31,594 nt of DNA. Origin: JBBPYR01 sp038199755 (GTDB lineage: Bacteria > Chloroflexota > Ktedonobacteria > Ktedonobacterales > Ktedonobacteraceae). The notes under the pieces are model-generated. The model was not told the origin of the DNA. It was given only the letters and a program-made list of their open reading frames with translations, and did not search any database. The stretch covers positions 1 through 31,594 of the forward strand of contig JBBPYR010000044.1 of the NCBI GenBank assembly GCA_038199755.1. Direction: 5' to 3'. The translations under genes and the position numbers were made by a program. Positions 22,216 to 30,930 of the stretch are shown one piece after another; the first letter of the stretch is position 1, and each line of letters starts with the position of its first letter.

Positions 22216-25012
22216 ACGCCTTAGCTACCGCTTTTTCGTTCTTGCGGCGGCGTGGTCGCAAATCGTCATCGGCCTCAACCTTTGCCTTATCGTCCTTGGT
22301 GGTAACGGGTTCAAGGGCAGCGTCGAGCACCTCACGAATATCGCTGGCGTACACAAAGGTCATCTGATCTCGCAACTCTTTGGGCAGGTCCTCTAGCAGG
22401 TCCAGCTCATTTTTCTTGGGGAGAATAACGGTATGAATGCCAGAGCGGAACGCAGCCAGAACCTTCTCTTTGATGCCACCAATTGGCATGACCTTGCCAC
22501 GCAGCGTAATCTCGCCAGTCATAGCCACATCGGAGCGCACCTTGCGTCCACTCGCGAGCGAGACCAGCACCGTCGCCATCGTCACACCTGCTGACGGCCC
22601 ATCCTTTGGAATGGCACCAGCGGGAACGTGAATATGCACGTTCTGCTCCTCAAAGATGTTGGCAGGTAGACCGAGAGCCTCGGCATTGGAACGCACATAG
22701 CTCAGTGCGGCCATCGCCGACTCTTTCATGACATCGCCGAGTTGTCCAGTGAGCGTCAGGTTTGTCCTGCCCGGCATCGCTGCCGCCTCCAGGAAGATGA
22801 TCTCGCCACCGACTGGCGTCCAGACGAGGCCAGTCGCAATACCGGGACGATCAATGCGTTCGGCTGCTTCTTGAAAGTAGCGCTGGCGACCCAGGAAATC
22901 ATGCAACGTCTCGGTGGTGATGTGAATAGGCGTTTTCTTGCCTTCCGCCACCTGTTTCGCCACCTTGCGACACAACGAGCCCACTTCACGTTCCAGGTTA
23001 CGCACGCCCGCTTCACGCGTATAGTCACGTGCGATCCGACGCAAGGTATCATCATCGACAACCAACTCGTCTTTAGTCAGCCCGTTGGCATCTAACTGCT
23101 TGGGCAACAGGTAGTTACGCGCAATGTGTAACTTCTGCTCCTCGGTATAGCCGGAAAGTTCCAGAATTTCCATGCGGTCACGCAATGGAGCAGGAATTGG
23201 CTCAAGTGAGTTCGCAGTGGCGATGAACATGACCTTCGAGAGGTCGAAGGGCAGGTCGAGGTAGTTATCACGGAAATTGTAGTTTTGTTCCGGATCCAAC
23301 ACCTCTAGCAGTGCTGAAGACGGGTCACCACGCCAATCGGCACCAACTTTATCTACTTCGTCGAGCATAATCACGGGATCGTTCGCCTCAACGCGGCGCA
23401 AGGTTTGGAGGATGCGCCCAGGCATGGCCCCGATGTAGGTGCGGCGATGCCCACGAATCTCGGCCTCGTCACGAATGCCGCCGAGCGACATACGAGCAAA
23501 CTTGCGTCCAAGTGCGCGGGCGATGGATTGACCGAGCGAGGTCTTACCAACGCCCGGAGGTCCCACGAAACACAAAATCGGCTCGCGGTTAATTTGCCGC
23601 ATGGCCTCTTGTGATTTCAAGGGTTGCGTCGGGCGAATTTCTTCGTTCGCTAATCCGTTCTCGCTCGTATCCATCTCCTGGCTACGCTGTATTTGCTCGG
23701 CTCTGCGATCCTCTTTGAGGCGGCGCACAGCCAGGTATTCGAGAATGCGATCTTTGATCTTTTCCAGGTCATAGTGATCCTGATCGAGTATCAGACGGGC
23801 ATGTGGCACATCGATCTTTTCGCCGGTGCCTTTATCCCATGGCAAGCTCACCAGCAGTTCCAGGTAGGTGCGAATGATGCTGTATTCAGGTGAGACGGTG
23901 GGCAGTTTTTCCAGACGCGAAAGTTCGCGGTTGGCTTCTTTCAATGCCTCTTCGGTCATATGCGCTTCATCAATTTTGCTGCGCAGTTCATTGATGGTGG
24001 CCTGCTCTTCGCTCTCCTCGCCGAGTTCTTTCTGAATGGCTTTCAGTTGTTCACGCAGCAGGTATTCGCGCTGCACCTTGCCCATTTCCTCCTGGGCACT
24101 ATTCTGGATTTTCTTCCCTAGTTCGAGTATCTCTAACTCATGGCGCAGGTAGTTGCTGATTTCTTCCAGTTTGGCACGCACAGAGTCAAGTTCGAGCAGC
24201 TTCTGGCGTAGCTCTAACTCCATCTGCATAAACGTGGCAATGAGGTAGATGACCTGACGCGGCTCCTCCAGATTGAGCGCGGCGGCGGCCACCGTTTCTG
24301 GCACATTCTGCACGAGCGTAATCAGGCGCTGGAAGTAGCCCACGACGTTGCGCTTCATCGCCTCTATCTCCGTGCCAGACTCCTGTGCATCGGGCTTGAG
24401 GGTGACATGGGCCGTCAAGTAGGGCTTTTCTTGCGTAAACTCGCCGATCACGACCCGTTCCAGGCCTTGAACCGCGATTTGCAGAGTGTTATCCGGCATG
24501 CGGAACATGCGGGCGATGCGCGACACCGTACCAATCTTGAAGATATCGTCTGGTCCCGCGTTCTCTGTTTCAGCAGATTTTTGTGCCACAAGCACGACCA
24601 GGCGATTGCTGCCAGGTTTCATCACATCGTCAATGAGGCGAATTGAGCGTTCCTGCCCGACACCTAGCGGCTGGACAGCATAAGGGTAGACGACGGTATC
24701 TTTGAGCGGCAACACTGGTAGCGTATCGGGAATAGTTAAACCATCAAGCGGATCCACGCTCTCATCTTGCTCTAGAGAACGTGGCTCTGCTTTGGCCTTA
24801 CGTGTACGCTTACGGGGCGGGGAGGGCTTGCGCGTTCCATCATCAACCTCTACTGCCCCCTTTGACTCCGCTATCTCTTGTGCGTCTTCCGACGGCACCT
24901 CTTGAACGTCTACATGAGTCTCACCAGCATCCCCGCTCTCGATAACAACAGGCTGCTCTTCTCGCTGCGTCTGTTGCTGTTCTTCCTGTTGTAGATGCTT
25001 CTTCTCTTTCAT
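22214..25012 (-). CDS. lon: ATP-dependent Lon protease
   Basis: A 932-residue LonA protease, which unfolds and degrades damaged and regulatory proteins. N-terminal substrate domain starts at LPVLPLKDTVVYP (about 98); AAA+ part has GPPGVGKT (484-491) and VIMLDEVDK (547-555); the protease part has catalytic S807 in KDGPSAGVT and K850 in GGIKEK. Three things are unlike a standard Lon: a Gln/Glu-rich tail of about 95 residues at the N terminus, an insertion of roughly 35-40 residues (434-474) between the coiled region and Walker A, and a charged C-terminal tail. The ATG at 25012 has GGAAGA nine bases upstream. The catalytic core is intact. Confidence 0.97.
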   Translation of the reverse strand: MKEKKHLQQEEQQQTQREEQPVVIESGDAGETHVDVQEVPSEDAQEIAESKGAVEVDDGTRKPSPPRKRTRKAKAEPRSLEQDESVDPLDGLTIPDTLPVLPLKDTVVYPYAVQPLGVGQERSIRLIDDVMKPGSNRLVVLVAQKSAETENAGPDDIFKIGTVSRIARMFRMPDNTLQIAVQGLERVVIGEFTQEKPYLTAHVTLKPDAQESGTEIEAMKRNVVGYFQRLITLVQNVPETVAAAALNLEEPRQVIYLIATFMQMELELRQKLLELDSVRAKLEEISNYLRHELEILELGKKIQNSAQEEMGKVQREYLLREQLKAIQKELGEESEEQATINELRSKIDEAHMTEEALKEANRELSRLEKLPTVSPEYSIIRTYLELLVSLPWDKGTGEKIDVPHARLILDQDHYDLEKIKDRILEYLAVRRLKEDRRAEQIQRSQEMDTSENGLANEEIRPTQPLKSQEAMRQINREPILCFVGPPGVGKTSLGQSIARALGRKFARMSLGGIRDEAEIRGHRRTYIGAMPGRILQTLRRVEANDPVIMLDEVDKVGADWRGDPSSALLEVLDPEQNYNFRDNYLDLPFDLSKVMFIATANSLEPIPAPLRDRMEILELSGYTEEQKLHIARNYLLPKQLDANGLTKDELVVDDDTLRRIARDYTREAGVRNLEREVGSLCRKVAKQVAEGKKTPIHITTETLHDFLGRQRYFQEAAERIDRPGIATGLVWTPVGGEIIFLEAAAMPGRTNLTLTGQLGDVMKESAMAALSYVRSNAEALGLPANIFEEQNVHIHVPAGAIPKDGPSAGVTMATVLVSLASGRKVRSDVAMTGEITLRGKVMPIGGIKEKVLAAFRSGIHTVILPKKNELDLLEDLPKELRDQMTFVYASDIREVLDAALEPVTTKDDKAKVEADDDLRPRRRKNEKAVAKA

Positions 25013-25072
25013 ATATTTTTATCTTCCAATTGTTATAATCAACGAGTGCTATTTTTCTTCTTTAGTAGCTTT

Positions 25073-25101
25073 ATTATAGAGCTGTAAGCGCACACTCTCA
25101 G
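25073..25101 (-). promoter_or_regulatory. Promoter of lon
   Basis: TATAAT (25078-25073 on the minus strand) with -35 CTGAGA 17 bases upstream (25101-25096). The dyad GTAAGC/GCTTAC (25084-25089/25102-25107) overlaps it and could be an operator. Distance to the lon start is about 60 bases. Confidence 0.55.
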
Positions 25102-25229
25102 GCTTACGCTAAGTACATTTGCATGTTTCATTACCTCTTGAATGAAAGTGGAAACAGAACAGGATAGTGTAACGGCATAGTAGCACAATAGGCAGAATGT
25201 GATGAGATAAAATGGGTGAGATAGCAGGC

Positions 25230-25281
25230 ATTCCTGTGGGCAAGGTATCATCATGGTGACGATTGCCTTGCCCACAGGAAT
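25230..25281 (-). terminator. Hairpin after the zinc-ribbon gene
   Basis: 16-bp perfect stem ATTCCTGTGGGCAAGG (25230-25245) with its complement (25266-25281) and a 20-base loop. It lies 26 bases after the stop of the minus-strand small gene and before the lon promoter. No long T run follows on the minus strand; the plus side has CTTTT. Confidence 0.7.
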
Positions 25282-25306
25282 TATCTTTTACCTCATTGAA
25301 GCTGAA

Positions 25307-25513
25307 CTATTGAAGCGGCAAGTCTTTCTCGCCATCAGCAAGGGCGTTCTGGCATTCAGGGCAGAGATACTCAAAATCGGATTTGCTATCTGAAAGCACA
25401 TCGCTCTGGATAACATGAGCATAGCGACGGTTCGTGGTCTTCCCACAACGGGCACACGTGACATATGTTTCCGAGACAACGGCACGTCGGGTTCCAAGAA
25501 TATCTTCCTGCAT
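25307..25513 (-). CDS. Small zinc-ribbon-like protein
   Basis: A 68-residue protein with two CxxC pairs, C20-C23 in CARCGK and C51-C54 in CPEC, about 30 residues apart, the layout of a zinc ribbon. Function unknown. AGGAG six bases before the ATG makes translation convincing, and TATACT at 25543-25538 is a likely -10 element. It is a single gene between lon and the next cluster. Confidence 0.8.
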   Translation of the reverse strand: MQEDILGTRRAVVSETYVTCARCGKTTNRRYAHVIQSDVLSDSKSDFEYLCPECQNALADGEKDLPLQ

Positions 25514-25922
25514 GTCCGACTCCTATCTTTCTGTTCAGTATACTTCGACACCATAGGACAATAAACGGTGAGAACACTTCATTCAGTTATTTTTAAGGCG
25601 ATGGGAGGTATGTGTTTGTGTAATGGGGAGCGCATTACAGATGTTGCGCCTACCACATAGCTAGCCTACCTGATTATGGCATGATATGCCTGAAATTGCA
25701 AGAGCCATACACTCGTTTTTTACTTGATGCTATAGAAGAAATGCACTGTAAAGCACTGAAATTACTCATCTTTCATAATTTGACGTGTTCCGATGAATAT
25801 GCTACTATATTTCTATGTTCCTCAATAGGTATTTTGGGAAGCACCAGAAACCGTTAACAGTGTAGTGCGTGGTTTTTGAGGACGCTACTGCGCGTCCCTA
25901 TTACGATGAGGGCGAAGACAAC
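25514..25922. other. Divergent intergenic region with promoters
   Basis: 409 bases between the zinc-ribbon gene and the hypothetical gene. It holds a -10 for the minus gene, the promoter at 25780-25808 for the plus gene, a small hairpin GTAATG/CATTAC near 25629-25648 and a palindrome GGCATGATATGCC near 25679. No gene is seen. Confidence 0.5.
25780..25808 (+). promoter_or_regulatory. Sigma-70 type promoter
   Basis: TTGACG (25780-25785), 17 bases, TACTAT (25803-25808), about 115 bases ahead of the ATG at 25923. The leader contains a short GGACGC/GCGTCC hairpin. Confidence 0.7.
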
Positions 25923-26420
25923 ATGATCTCGCAAGCGATCAAAGGTTGGCTACAAAAATTATTTGCGTGGTGGCCCTGGAAGAATACTCCAGCCAGCAAT
26001 TACACGCATCCTGTAAGCTCGATCAACAAGAGTATTGTGCAAGACGCTAGCATGTATACGACAGTAGATGGCACAGTCTCGCAACCGGGCCTAAGTTCCG
26101 TTGCCGTTGATCATAGTGATGATGAAGAGATTTTCACGGAGCTTTCATGGGCGATACCGGACTCCGATGAACGCTCTGAACCCTTTATGCCACTATCCCT
26201 TGTCGTAGAAGAGCAAAGCGATCCCTCTCTTCCCCCTTCCTCAGAGATCAGAGAGCCAAGCCAGCACGAGACACTCACAGGGGACCTCTCTACGATAGCT
26301 ATCCCAGCACCAACACCAGCCCAAAAGCTGGAATTTTTGCGCTACCTCGTCCAGCGCGGTCTTGTCAATGAGGGCTTCGACCGTGGCTATGAGCCAGAGC
26401 AATATAGGAAACACAGGTAG
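25923..26420 (+). CDS. Hypothetical protein
   Basis: A 165-residue protein I do not recognise. It starts with an amphipathic helix rich in Trp (ISQAIKGWLQKLFAWWPWK), followed by an acidic, Ser/Pro-rich, probably disordered middle, and ends in a compact helical piece (AQKLEFLRYLVQRGLVNEGFDRGY). The ATG at 25923 has AGGG ten bases upstream; a GTG at 25869 is open but has no Shine-Dalgarno. A strong promoter precedes it. The last two codons and the stop lie inside a perfect palindrome. The N-terminal helix could associate with the membrane. Confidence 0.7.
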   Translation: MISQAIKGWLQKLFAWWPWKNTPASNYTHPVSSINKSIVQDASMYTTVDGTVSQPGLSSVAVDHSDDEEIFTELSWAIPDSDERSEPFMPLSLVVEEQSDPSLPPSSEIREPSQHETLTGDLSTIAIPAPTPAQKLEFLRYLVQRGLVNEGFDRGYEPEQYRKHR

Positions 26421-26485
26421 TAGTAAGCAAACAGATGGGCTGTCCGATCGGACAGCCCATCTGTTTGCTTACTACTACCTGTGTT
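26410..26485. repeat. Perfect 76-bp palindrome at a convergent gene junction
   Basis: Positions 26410-26447 and 26448-26485 are exact reverse complements, 38 bp with no spacer (centre CCGATCGG). It contains the stop codon of the upstream plus gene and touches the stop of the downstream minus gene, so transcripts from both sides end in the same hairpin. No T run follows on either strand. It most likely acts as a shared terminator. Confidence 0.85.
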
Positions 26486-26942
26486 AAATGCGAAACGGTG
26501 AGGCGACATCGTTGCGCATCAGGTGCCATAGTCGCTGGCTAATCTCCACATTAATATCGCCACTACTATCCAGAACACGCTGCCGCTCATCATCGCTCAG
26601 ATCGAGCGTGGGGTCCCAGCCGTAACGCTTCAGATTAACATGCTCATTCTCAGAGAAGGTGATGCCTTCGGCTTCCAGCAACTGGCGCATCTTGCCACGC
26701 TGCCCAAAAGCCCAACCGCCCGATAGTTCGCCCTTACTATTGATGACACGTTGCGCGGGTATCCCTTGCGGGGTTTCGTTCATAATCCAGCCGATCATAC
26801 GCGCTCCACGTGGATAACCAAGGGCTTTGCCAAGCCAGCCATAGGTCGTGACACGGCCAGCAGGGCAGGCGCGTACGAGCGCATAGACCTGCTGCATCAA
26901 CGTCGTAATTTGTTCACGCGTAGGTTGTGACTCTTCTTCCAT
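26484..26942 (-). CDS. Alkyltransferase-like (ATL) MGMT-family protein
   Basis: A 152-residue protein with the DNA-binding domain of O6-alkylguanine transferases: GRVTTYGWLGKALGYPRGARMIGWIMN, then IPAQRVINSKGELSGGW. The alkyl-acceptor cysteine of the PCHRV motif is replaced by A63 and the His by Q64, so it cannot take up alkyl groups. Proteins like this bind O6-alkylguanine and hand it to nucleotide-excision repair. C-terminal residues 110-152 are an extra helical tail. The ATG has GAGGG five bases upstream. It lies 20 bases after the SDR gene, likely cotranscribed. Confidence 0.88.
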   Translation of the reverse strand: MEEESQPTREQITTLMQQVYALVRACPAGRVTTYGWLGKALGYPRGARMIGWIMNETPQGIPAQRVINSKGELSGGWAFGQRGKMRQLLEAEGITFSENEHVNLKRYGWDPTLDLSDDERQRVLDSSGDINVEISQRLWHLMRNDVASPFRI

Positions 26943-26962
26943 ACTATCCCTCTCTTTTGAGG

Positions 26963-27721
26963 TTATTGGGCGGTGTAGCCGCCATCAACGAGCATCGCCG
27001 CACCTGTGACGAAGGAGGAGGCATCTGAGCAGAGCCAGAGCACCATTGCCGCTATCTCTTCCGGCTTGCCCATGCGCCCAATGGGATGCAGCGAACTAAT
27101 GTATTTGTGTGTAGCCTCGTTCAAGCCAGCATTGGTCAGCATGGGCGTCTCAATAAATCCGGGGCAAACAGCGTTAATACGAATACCATGCGCGGAATAT
27201 TCGAGCGCGGCAGTCTTTGTGGCACCAATCAGGCCATGCTTTGCGGCAACATAGGCACTCGATGTGGCGAAGCCCGTCGTTCCCAGAATAGACGCCATGT
27301 TGACGATTGCTCCCTTCCCCTGCTTGAGCATATGCGGGATTTCGTATTTCATGCACAGCCAGGGAGCGGTCAAATTGATCGCTATCACCTTATTCCAACT
27401 GTCCAATGGATAATCGGCGGTAGGCGCCGACGCGCCAGCGATGCCAGCATTATTCACAGCACAATCCAGTCTGCCATAGGTTGCGACCACAGCATTTATC
27501 AGTTTTTCAATCTCTTGCGGCTGCGACACATCACATCTCACAAAGGTAGCCTCAGCACCAGCCTCTTTGATGAGTTGTACCGTCCCCTGACCACCCACAT
27601 CCGAAACATCGGACACGACCACCAGCGCGCCCTCTTTAGCCAGCATCAGTGCAACCTGTCTGCCAATGCCAGAAGCGGCACCTGTTACCAGGGCAACGTT
27701 GCCCTGCACTTGACCAGCCAT
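26963..27721 (-). CDS. Short-chain dehydrogenase/reductase
   Basis: A 252-residue classical SDR, a cytoplasmic NAD(P)-dependent oxidoreductase. TGAASGIG (13-20) binds the cofactor; NNAG (90-93), S144, Y157 and K161 form the active site; the D38 after the second strand suggests NAD preference. The substrate is not evident. It has AAGGGA seven bases before the ATG and an extended -10 promoter at 27772-27780. The following ATL gene is 20 bases downstream and is probably on the same message; no functional link is known. Confidence 0.93.
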   Translation of the reverse strand: MAGQVQGNVALVTGAASGIGRQVALMLAKEGALVVVSDVSDVGGQGTVQLIKEAGAEATFVRCDVSQPQEIEKLINAVVATYGRLDCAVNNAGIAGASAPTADYPLDSWNKVIAINLTAPWLCMKYEIPHMLKQGKGAIVNMASILGTTGFATSSAYVAAKHGLIGATKTAALEYSAHGIRINAVCPGFIETPMLTNAGLNEATHKYISSLHPIGRMGKPEEIAAMVLWLCSDASSFVTGAAMLVDGGYTAQ

Positions 27722-27771
27722 AATGAGTTCCCTTCTATTGTATATCTATTGTGTAGACCTGATGATTTCTC

Positions 27772-27780
27772 ATTATAGCA
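27772..27780 (-). promoter_or_regulatory. Extended -10 promoter of SDR gene
   Basis: TGCTATAAT on the minus strand (27780-27772), a perfect TATAAT with the TG extension. No good -35 at the right distance (TTGCAT is 20 bases away). Confidence 0.6.
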
Positions 27781-27809
27781 TCCTGAGACGGGAGGTGATG
27801 CAACATTCC

Positions 27810-28670
27810 TTACAAATCGCGGTACTGGAAACGCCACGCAGCTAGCGTTGGCAACGCCACACTATACAACACCGCCCACACAACCAACGCCACAGTCACC
27901 GGCTCGGTCGAAGTAAACGGCGTATTGCCCACATGAGCCAGTTGCAGCAAGGTGAGCGCACCAGAGGTGAGAAAGAACGAAGTGCCATGCCAGAGGGCAT
28001 CGGTGGGTATCAACAAATTGATGATCGTAGTTGTGTTCTGCACCGCAACAGCATGGGTGGGAGCAACGAAGGGTATGATCAATTGCACGAAGCTTGATAC
28101 CAGTGCCACAATAAACAGCACTAGCACAATCGCGCCATTGACCAGAGTTGGCACCATCGTACTGCCAAGTGTCGTGATGCCAAGCAACACCATAATCACC
28201 AGTTCGAGCAAAGCGAGCGCGGGCCAAGCATCCGTGGGCCAATAACCAGTTTTCCAATAAATGATAGCCCAGAACGAAAGCGTCAGTAGCACAATATAGA
28301 TACCGAGCAGCAAGGCATAGCAGAGCCATTTGCCCAACACAATCTCGAAGCGGTGCAACGGCTTCGGCACGATAATCACGAATGTGCCCGCCTCAATCTC
28401 ACCTGAGATCATATTTGTCGTCAGCAATACAGTAAGCAAACTGCCGAGGAGATAGACAAGCCAGGTCGTGGGAACGGTCATAAAAGCCCCAATACCCAGG
28501 AGAAACGTCGGCAAATCAATATACGAAGGTGGGGTACTGTTCGCTAGAACGAAACTAAAGAGCACGGTGAACGCAATAAGCATCAGGATACTCAGTACAG
28601 CGACCGCCAGAAAAATGCGCCGCCGAATAGCCTCTTTTAGTGTAAAGCCCATAATCAACAACAAACCCAT
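27810..28670 (-). CDS. ABC-2 type exporter permease
   Basis: A 286-residue membrane protein with about six hydrophobic segments. It has the ABC-2 signature region (LLTTNMISGEIEAGTFVIIVPKPLHRFEIVLGK), where a cytoplasmic coupling helix follows the second segment. Together with the ATPase just upstream it would form an exporter; the substrate is unknown. GGGGGA lies eight bases before the ATG, and the gene begins 15 bases after the ATPase stop, so they form one unit. Confidence 0.9.
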   Translation of the reverse strand: MGLLLIMGFTLKEAIRRRIFLAVAVLSILMLIAFTVLFSFVLANSTPPSYIDLPTFLLGIGAFMTVPTTWLVYLLGSLLTVLLTTNMISGEIEAGTFVIIVPKPLHRFEIVLGKWLCYALLLGIYIVLLTLSFWAIIYWKTGYWPTDAWPALALLELVIMVLLGITTLGSTMVPTLVNGAIVLVLFIVALVSSFVQLIIPFVAPTHAVAVQNTTTIINLLIPTDALWHGTSFFLTSGALTLLQLAHVGNTPFTSTEPVTVALVVWAVLYSVALPTLAAWRFQYRDL

Positions 28671-28685
28671 AAAGCTATTCCCCCA

Positions 28686-29630
28686 TTATTGACCTTGATT
28701 ACGCGACATATCGATAGTATGTAAGAAGAGATATTCCAGTGAACGCTGACGCGGAGCCAATGCGTATAGGCGTAACCCACAAGCCTGGATGACGGCGGCG
28801 ACATCGGCGGCTTGCTCCTCATCTTCTACCTCAATCAGCAGGTGACAAGGCTTGTCCGCATCCACCTGCACCGCCAGAGCTACCGCGCCCAGCTTATGCA
28901 ACACTTCCGGTGTTACAGCGTTAACATGCACATCAAGCGTCAATGGCTCATCAAACAATGATTGTGGTGGCCCAATCTTAAGAATGTGGCCCTTGTCGAT
29001 GATCGCGACCCGATCACAGACTTTCTCCACATCCGCCAGCTGATGTGAATTGAGAAAGACACTCACACCTTCAGCCTTCAAGCCCAGCAGAATGTTGCGC
29101 ATATCACGCTGACCAACGGGATCGAGGCCAGAAACCGGCTCATCGAGAATAACCAGGTCTGGTTGATTAAGCAAAGCTTGCGCTAAACCAATGCGTTGCA
29201 GCATGCCTTTCGAGAATGTACCCAGACGTTGCTTTTCGCACCCCGCTAAGCCGACCATTTCCAGAACTTCTTTACAGCGTTTGAGCAGCCTTGCTGTGGG
29301 CATTCCATATAAGCGACCATGAAACTCTAAAAACTCCTGCGCCTGGAGCCAGCGATGGAAGTTGGGCAATTCCGGTAAATAACCAACACGGCGGCGTGCC
29401 TCAAGATCATGCACGTCGCGCCCCAACAGACGCACCTCGCCCCGTGTCGATGCCACGAGCCCAGTGATAATCTTGACGATGGTGCTTTTCCCCGCTCCGT
29501 TGGGGCCAAGAAAACCAAACGCCTCGCCGCGATACATGGTAAAACTCACATTATTGACCGCGACAAACTTGTTATAGACTTTAGATAACCCTCGTACCTC
29601 AATCGCTGGTATACGGTGAGCCACACTCAT
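28686..29630 (-). CDS. ABC transporter ATP-binding protein
   Basis: A 314-residue ATPase of an ABC-2-type exporter. Walker A GPNGAGKST (42-50), Walker B LVILDEP (159-165), H196 in the H-loop; the signature is FSKGMLQR (139-146) in place of LSGGQ, the form usual in this family (CcmA/NatA-like). The C-terminal 95 residues are an added domain. ATG at 29630 is preferred because GGAG is six bases upstream; the frame opens four codons earlier at 29642. It follows the hairpin at 29657-29725, so it has either its own weak promoter or read-through from the sigma pair. Confidence 0.94.
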   Translation of the reverse strand: MSVAHRIPAIEVRGLSKVYNKFVAVNNVSFTMYRGEAFGFLGPNGAGKSTIVKIITGLVASTRGEVRLLGRDVHDLEARRRVGYLPELPNFHRWLQAQEFLEFHGRLYGMPTARLLKRCKEVLEMVGLAGCEKQRLGTFSKGMLQRIGLAQALLNQPDLVILDEPVSGLDPVGQRDMRNILLGLKAEGVSVFLNSHQLADVEKVCDRVAIIDKGHILKIGPPQSLFDEPLTLDVHVNAVTPEVLHKLGAVALAVQVDADKPCHLLIEVEDEEQAADVAAVIQACGLRLYALAPRQRSLEYLFLHTIDMSRNQGQ

Positions 29631-29656
29631 ACAATACTCCATCTTCTTTCACAACC

Positions 29657-29725
29657 ATAATGGTCAGGCACAGAGGGCTATCCCACCATCGAAGTCAGTG
29701 GGATAGCCCTCTGTAGAACCATTAT
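29657..29725 (-). terminator. Hairpin after anti-sigma gene
   Basis: 16-bp perfect stem (29671-29686 with 29698-29713, CAGAGGGCTATCCCAC) plus an outer 8-bp stem ATAATGGT/ACCATTAT (29657-29664/29718-29725). The stop codon of the anti-sigma gene lies inside the outer arm. No long T run, but the structure would separate the sigma pair from the ABC genes. Confidence 0.75.
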
Positions 29726-30930
29726 TGTAACGAATTGGCTGTGTCCATAATCTCTTGCTTATCACTGGTATTGGTGAGGATACCGTAGACGATACCCTTT
29801 GTTTGCCAGAGCATACCGCCATACTTGAGTGAGTCGTCGGTGAGCAGAATGCCGGAGCCGCCATTCACCGTGACGCTTTGTGCGTTTGTTTGTGCGGTTG
29901 GCATGGGTACAGGAATGGTTCCTGTGCTTAAATCGGTGTTCTGCCACAGATTATGCACATCCGGCGGCAAGTGTTTGAGCGAAAGCATGAAGTCACGCAA
30001 CACACTAAGTGAACTCGCGTTATCACCCTGCACTACCGGACTAGGAATCTCGCCCAGCAGCAAGCGTTTCGTAGTACAACTGCTTGTGAGGCTCTTGGGG
30101 CAGTCGGTGTTATAGTTTACTAAAACACCCGGAGAAACTTTAATGCTATAGATCGCACCAACCAGTTGCGACGGAATCTGTACGTTGCCATCACCAATCT
30201 GCTGCATATACGCTTTTGCTTTTGTGGCATCAAAGGTAAAGGTACCCGTGGCTCCACCAAAGACATCATACTGTCCCGTCGTGTTCACTCCCGGCGGCAG
30301 GTGCGTAGGCACCAAAATCGGGAAAGAGACATGCTGCTGGGCCACTTCACGGGTCACATTGTTCAGATGCAAGTCCTTCACTGGTGTCGTCTGGACATCA
30401 GCAAAGTTCGAGAGGGCAGTGAATACCTGCTGCCCCGCCTTGGTTGCGTCTACCGACACAGGCTGGAATTGATGCACCTGGAAGAGGGCGAGAAACTGTG
30501 TTGCCCATGCCCCGGCATTAGGCAGCACTAATACGGCGATTAACGCGGCAGCAACAGCTGCTATCGCCCAGCGATAGTGTTTTTGTCGCTTTTTGAGTGG
30601 TAGCGGATAGGGTACTGTTTGTCCACCCAACGCCACAAGATAGCTATCCTCCTGCCGTTCTGCTTGGCGGATGCGTGCTTGCAGTGCCTTGAGTGCGGTA
30701 GCGGTAGCAGGCATTTCGTCCGTTAGCGAGTTGAGAGTCGCCAACAATTGATAGACCTCTTCGCCGCCGACATCTACATTGCGTGCGTCCGCGCTGCAAT
30801 CCGCGCAGCTAGCAATATGCGCTAAGGCGTCTGCCTGCTCGTTGGTGCTTAATTCGCCATCGCGTAGGCGCAGCAGCAGACCGCTATCCAGACATCTATC
30901 ATTCTGCTCGTATGGAAGCTGTTCGTTCAT
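29722..30930 (-). CDS. Zinc-finger anti-sigma factor with DUF4367-like outer domain
   Basis: A 402-residue membrane protein, the probable partner of the overlapping sigma factor. ZAS motif HIASCADC with H38, C42 and C45, a single membrane span about 121-138 (RWAIAAVAAALIAVLVLP), and a large outer part (140-402) of a type often seen in such proteins (like DUF4367). The ATG has AAGGAG five bases upstream. The sigma stop is 32 bases inside this gene, so translation is coupled. Release of the sigma would need proteolysis or a signal on the outer domain. Confidence 0.88.
   Translation of the reverse strand: MNEQLPYEQNDRCLDSGLLLRLRDGELSTNEQADALAHIASCADCSADARNVDVGGEEVYQLLATLNSLTDEMPATATALKALQARIRQAERQEDSYLVALGGQTVPYPLPLKKRQKHYRWAIAAVAAALIAVLVLPNAGAWATQFLALFQVHQFQPVSVDATKAGQQVFTALSNFADVQTTPVKDLHLNNVTREVAQQHVSFPILVPTHLPPGVNTTGQYDVFGGATGTFTFDATKAKAYMQQIGDGNVQIPSQLVGAIYSIKVSPGVLVNYNTDCPKSLTSSCTTKRLLLGEIPSPVVQGDNASSLSVLRDFMLSLKHLPPDVHNLWQNTDLSTGTIPVPMPTAQTNAQSVTVNGGSGILLTDDSLKYGGMLWQTKGIVYGILTNTSDKQEIMDTANSLQ

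Noticed and set aside
25044..25051. GAGTGCTA, half of a CIRCE heat-shock operator ahead of lon
   Set aside because: The complementary half at nine bases distance is missing.
27086..27778. 230-codon plus-strand open frame
   Set aside because: Antisense shadow of the SDR gene, with no family features.
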